Below, piece by piece: positions 61,103 through 64,000 of a DNA stretch of 64,000 bases; within the stretch, counting starts at the first letter, position 1; every line of letters begins with the position of its first letter. The notes under the pieces are model-generated. The model was not told the origin of the DNA. It searched no databases and saw only the letters and a list, made by a program, of their open reading frames with translations. The DNA is taken from assembly GCF_002158865.1 (NCBI RefSeq), contig NZ_CP021455.1, positions 2,604,001-2,668,000 of the forward strand, in the 5' to 3' direction. The position numbers and the translations under genes were made by a program. This DNA comes from Comamonas serinivorans (GTDB taxonomy: Bacteria; Pseudomonadota; Gammaproteobacteria; Burkholderiales; Burkholderiaceae_C).

Positions 61103-61927
61103 TCACTCACTCCAGACGATCCAACCCATGTAATGGGTCAACAGGATGAGCAGGCCAAAGCCGATGCGGTACCAGGCAAACGGCACGAAGGAGTTGCTGG
61201 AGATGAAGCGCAGCAGCCAGCGCACGCACAGCCAGGCGCTCAAGAACGCGAACACCAGGCCCACCAGAAACATGGGCAGGTCTGCCCAGGACAGCACGTC
61301 GCGCGCCTTGTAGAGGCTGTAGACGCCGGCGCCGATCAGGGTGGGAATCGCGAGGAAGAACGAGAAATCCGTGGCCGCCTTGCGCGACAGCCCCAGCAGC
61401 ATGCCGCCGATGATGGTGGCGCCCGAGCGGCTGGTGCCGGGCACCATGGCCATGCACTGCACCAGGCCGACCTTCACCGCGTCCAGCCAGCGCATGTCGT
61501 CCACGCTGGCGACCCGGGTCTGCGACTGGGGCCGACGCTCGGCCCACAGGATGACAAAGCCGCCGATGATGAAGGTCGTGGCCACCACCAGCGGCGTGAA
61601 CAGGTTCTCCTTGATGGCCTTGCCGAACAGCAGGCCCAGCACCACGGCGGGCAGGAAGGCCAGCAGCACGTTGACCGCGAAACGCTGCGAGTCACGGCTG
61701 CGGGGCAAGGTCACCACGGTGTGGCGGATGCGCTGCCAGTAGACGAGGATGACGGCCAGGATGGCGCCGGTCTGGATCGCGATCTCGAACACCTTCTCGC
61801 GCTCGCCATGGAAATCCAGCAAGGCCCCGGCCAGGATCAGGTGGCCGGTGGAGGAAATGGGCAGAAACTCGGTCAGGCCCTCCACGATCCCCATGATCGC
61901 GGCCTTGATCAACAACAAAACGTCCAC
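61103..61927 (-). CDS. uppP: Undecaprenyl-diphosphatase (BacA/UppP)
   Basis: A 274-residue integral membrane phosphatase that recycles the C55 lipid carrier of cell-wall synthesis. The motif GLTEFLPISSTGHLIL (about 17-32) and the second catalytic signature MVPGTSRSGATIIGG (about 163-177) are intact. About eight membrane helices are predicted. The GTG at 61927 has an AGGAAGG six bases before it and begins at the family N-terminus (DVLLLIKAAIMGIVEG), so it is preferred to the upstream TTG. The stop is directly next to palindromic copy 22. Confidence 0.93.
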   Translation of the reverse strand: MDVLLLIKAAIMGIVEGLTEFLPISSTGHLILAGALLDFHGEREKVFEIAIQTGAILAVILVYWQRIRHTVVTLPRSRDSQRFAVNVLLAFLPAVVLGLLFGKAIKENLFTPLVVATTFIIGGFVILWAERRPQSQTRVASVDDMRWLDAVKVGLVQCMAMVPGTSRSGATIIGGMLLGLSRKAATDFSFFLAIPTLIGAGVYSLYKARDVLSWADLPMFLVGLVFAFLSAWLCVRWLLRFISSNSFVPFAWYRIGFGLLILLTHYMGWIVWSE

Positions 61928-62345
61928 GTCGTCCTTCCTGGTCAGTGCCAGCAGCAAAAGGCGCAAATCTTAGCCAGAAGGCGAAAGCCCCCGGCCACGT
62001 CCGCCTGGCTTTGGCGTCCGGTTGGGCATGGCCGCGGCCGCACTCGTGGCGCACGCCCGGCGTGCGGGCGGACCACCGCGCATGGTGCGCGCGGTTTGGG
62101 CACAGCAAGCCCGGGCGCCCCCCGAGGCACCACCCTTGTGCTCTGCCCAGCCGGCTTTCGAGCGAATGTTGAACGGCGGCCACTGCATCACGATGGCGGC
62201 GTTTCGCGCCGGCCTGTGCATACGGACGAGGTGTCCGCGCCGGTCCACCTGCGTCGCCCGTTGCGTCCGTGCCTGCGAGGTAAGCCGCGACCCGAATGGC
62301 ACGGAGTCGTTCCTTTCCGCGCGGTTGCCTCACCTTGGCGGGCAA
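61928..62345. other. Spacer of about 420 bases, nothing recognised
   Basis: Between uppP and the terminator of the next gene. Several frames are open but no gene is recognised. Confidence 0.45.
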
Positions 62346-62371
62346 CAAAAAGCCGCCCCAAGGGCGGCTTC
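62346..62371 (-). terminator. Rho-independent terminator
   Basis: The stem AAGCCGCCC/GGGCGGCTT with a three-base loop is followed by TTTTG on the minus strand. It lies 27 bases after the stop of the PXPV-like gene. Confidence 0.85.
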
Positions 62372-62397
62372 AGAGACAGACCCGCGCAGGCCTCGTG

Positions 62398-62769
62398 TCA
62401 GCGGTGGCCGTGACCCCGGCCCCGGTGGTGGCCATGACCGTGGCCATGGCCGCGCCAGTGGCGGTCATCGCGGTAATACCGACCGCCGTAGTAGTAGCGC
62501 GGGGGCGGCGGTGCGTAATAGACGGGGCGCGGCGGCGCGTAGTACACGGGCGGCGGCGGGGCCACGTACACCGGAGCCGGCGCCACGTACACCGGCGCGT
62601 TGCCAAACCCCACGCTGACGCCGGGTGCGCCCACGCCCACGTTCCAGTACACGTCGCGCGCCTGCGCCTGGCCGGCCACGCCCAGGGCGGCAGCCACGGC
62701 CACACCGGCCATGACCGCCCAGCGCTTCACGCGGCTGGATCGGGGGATCGATTGCGTCAAGTCATTCAT
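62398..62769 (-). CDS. Exported Pro/Tyr/His-rich protein (PXPV-repeat type)
   Basis: A 123-residue exported protein. After a basic start and signal peptide (MAGVAVAAALGVAGQAQA) come VYWNVGVGAPGVSVGFGNAP and then short repeats of A-P-V-Y-V-A-P-x and Y-Y-A-P-P. The C-terminus is a His/Gly/Arg tail (GHGHGHGHHRGRGHGHR). It resembles the small PXPV-repeat proteins of Burkholderiales, of unknown role; the tail may bind metal ions. The start at 62769 (MNDLTQSIPRS) is preferred, although the signal region alone could start at an internal Met. It is divergent from glnS, and a good terminator follows. Confidence 0.75.
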   Translation of the reverse strand: MNDLTQSIPRSSRVKRWAVMAGVAVAAALGVAGQAQARDVYWNVGVGAPGVSVGFGNAPVYVAPAPVYVAPPPPVYYAPPRPVYYAPPPPRYYYGGRYYRDDRHWRGHGHGHGHHRGRGHGHR

Positions 62770-62989
62770 CACTTGGCTCCTTGTCCTGCCGAGCGTGCAC
62801 GGCACGCTCCAAAAAAATGAATGGCGCGGTGGCCCGCCTGTGGCGCGGCACCCGCCTGAGACCCTAACGCGGACGCGGGCTCGGGCGTTGTCACCATAAG
62901 CGTTTCCGGCGTTGCCAGATGTAAGCCATCGGGATTCACCCGGGCCATGAAGGCCTGGGTGAAAACCCGAGCCAACTACAATTTGCGAC

Positions 62990-64000
62990 ATGAACACGCC
63001 GCATCCGAGTGCCCCTGCCTCCCCTGAGGCCGATACCCCCGCCAAGCCCAGCCATTTCCTGCGCCAGGTCATCGAGGCCGACGAGGCCGCCAACACCTAC
63101 GGCCAGCGCAGCTGGGGCGGCAGCCCGGGCGATGCGGCCCACCACCGGGCCGGCATCGTCGACCCGGCCAAGGTGCGCATGCGCTTTCCACCCGAGCCCA
63201 ATGGCTACCTGCACCTGGGCCATGCCAAGAGCATCTGGCTGAACTTCTCGCTCGCGCACGACCACGGCGGCGTCTGCCACCTGCGGTTTGACGACACCAA
63301 CCCCGAGAAGGAAGAGCAGGAGTACGTGGACGCCATCCGCGAAGCCCTGCGCTGGCTGCGCTACGACACCGAATTCGCCGACGGCCTGGCGCCCGAGAGC
63401 GCTGCCTGCATGGCCCCGCGTGAGCAGGCCCACGAGTACTTCGCCAGCAACTATTTCGACTTCATGTACCGCGCGGCCGAGTACCTGATCGAGGCCGGCC
63501 TGGCCTATGTGGACGAGCAGACACCCGAGCAGATGAGCGCCAACCGCGGCGACTTCGGCACACCGGGCAAAAACAGCCCTTTCCGCAGCCGCACGCCGGC
63601 CGAAAACCTGGCGCGCTTTCGCGAGATGCGCGATGGCCAACTGCCCGATGGCGCTGCCGTGTTGCGCGCCAAGATCGACATGGCCAGCCCCAACATCAAC
63701 CTGCGTGACCCGGCGCTCTACCGCATCCGCCATGCCACGCACCACAACACGGGCGACCGCTGGTGCATCTACCCCATGTACACCTATGCGCACCCCATCG
63801 AGGATGCGCTGGAGCAGATCACCCACTCGATCTGCACGCTCGAGTTCGAAGACCAGCGCCCGTTCTACGACTGGCTGCTGGCGCGGCTGTGTGAAGGCGG
63901 CCTGCTGGATGCGCCCTCGCCGCACCAGTACGAGTTCGCCCGCCTGAACGTGACCCACATCCTCACCAGCAAGCGCAAGCTGCGCCAGCTGGTGGAAGAA
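62990..64000 (+). CDS. glnS: Glutaminyl-tRNA synthetase, N-terminal part (cut by window end)
   Basis: The first 337 residues of glutaminyl-tRNA synthetase, which charges tRNA-Gln with glutamine. After a short polar N-terminal extension, the class I HIGH-type signature VRMRFPPEPNGYLHLGHAKS (about 63-82) is present. Then come LRFDDTNPEKEEQEYVDAI, RTPAENLARFREMRDGQ and the HHNTGDRWCIYPMYTYAHP segment. The KMSKS-like loop and the C-terminal anticodon domains lie beyond the window. A long extension before the catalytic core is normal. The ATG at 62990 begins at the family start, with no strong ribosome site visible. Confidence 0.95.
   Translation, partial: MNTPHPSAPASPEADTPAKPSHFLRQVIEADEAANTYGQRSWGGSPGDAAHHRAGIVDPAKVRMRFPPEPNGYLHLGHAKSIWLNFSLAHDHGGVCHLRFDDTNPEKEEQEYVDAIREALRWLRYDTEFADGLAPESAACMAPREQAHEYFASNYFDFMYRAAEYLIEAGLAYVDEQTPEQMSANRGDFGTPGKNSPFRSRTPAENLARFREMRDGQLPDGAAVLRAKIDMASPNINLRDPALYRIRHATHHNTGDRWCIYPMYTYAHPIEDALEQITHSICTLEFEDQRPFYDWLLARLCEGGLLDAPSPHQYEFARLNVTHILTSKRKLRQLVEE

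Overview
The window is 64 kb of GC-rich (mostly G/C at third codon positions) bacterial chromosome. The gene content points to a betaproteobacterium of the order Burkholderiales, most likely Comamonadaceae. The evidence is Bug/TctC-type solute receptors, the pyrG-kdsA-DUF1330-eno-ftsB order, an ispH-fkpB pair, radC next to a tRNA region, and DUF3649/PepSY/DUF3325 iron genes. The family assignment is inference; no rRNA is present to test it.

Layout. 0-4.8 kb: two orphan Bug receptors around an acyl-CoA ligase, then a small DUF4282 membrane protein. 4.8-8 kb: a membrane-anchored acyl-carrier-like protein and a radical-SAM YgiQ gene broken by a one-base frameshift. 8.2-10.7 kb: a Fur-box-preceded DUF3649/PepSY/DUF3325 cassette. 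11-13.8 kb: two overlapping membrane genes (DUF4401+GDYXXLXY and DUF2157). 14-20 kb: gamma-glutamyltransferase with a duplicated 3' end, a CurA-like reductase, a PaaI thioesterase, an SDR and a 2-dehydropantoate reductase. 20-25.4 kb: pyrG, kdsA, DUF1330, eno, a decayed TonB-receptor tail, ftsB. 25.4-32 kb: GNAT, CPA2 antiporter, ispH, fkpB, radC, Smr protein. 32-35.3 kb: tRNA-Arg, a P-loop kinase, a truncated haemoglobin and a lipoprotein asparaginase. 35.5-44.4 kb: a Bug receptor remnant, a 1486-residue WGR/DUF4132 protein, glutathione reductase, tRNA-Ala and an old yellow enzyme. 44.7-54.2 kb: an NHL/IPTL-CTERM surface protein, an MFS/TetR divergent pair, an NCS2 permease with two lipoproteins, and tandem IgGFc-binding-like proteins. 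54.4-59.5 kb: a cobalamin riboswitch, BtuB, CobU, BtuF and a frameshifted BtuC, with no BtuD. 59.7-64 kb: a CaiB/BaiF CoA-transferase, undecaprenyl-diphosphatase, a His-rich PXPV-like protein and the start of glnS.

The most distinctive feature is not a gene. A 50-53 bp imperfect palindrome occurs 22 times, mostly between genes. Its ends read CAGTATG or GGGTATG on the left and CATACCCC or CATACTGCC on the right, with CCGTTT/AAACGG inner arms. Many copies lie within about 25 bp of a stop codon, one lies in frame inside the Smr gene, and one supplies the likely start codon of btuF. I do not recognise it as a named family. It is absent from 43.2-55.4 kb, where the more accessory-looking genes lie.

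Three otherwise intact genes (ygiQ, the first IgGFc-like gene and btuC) each appear to lack exactly one base, two of them in a run of five G. Sequencing error must be excluded before calling them pseudogenes.
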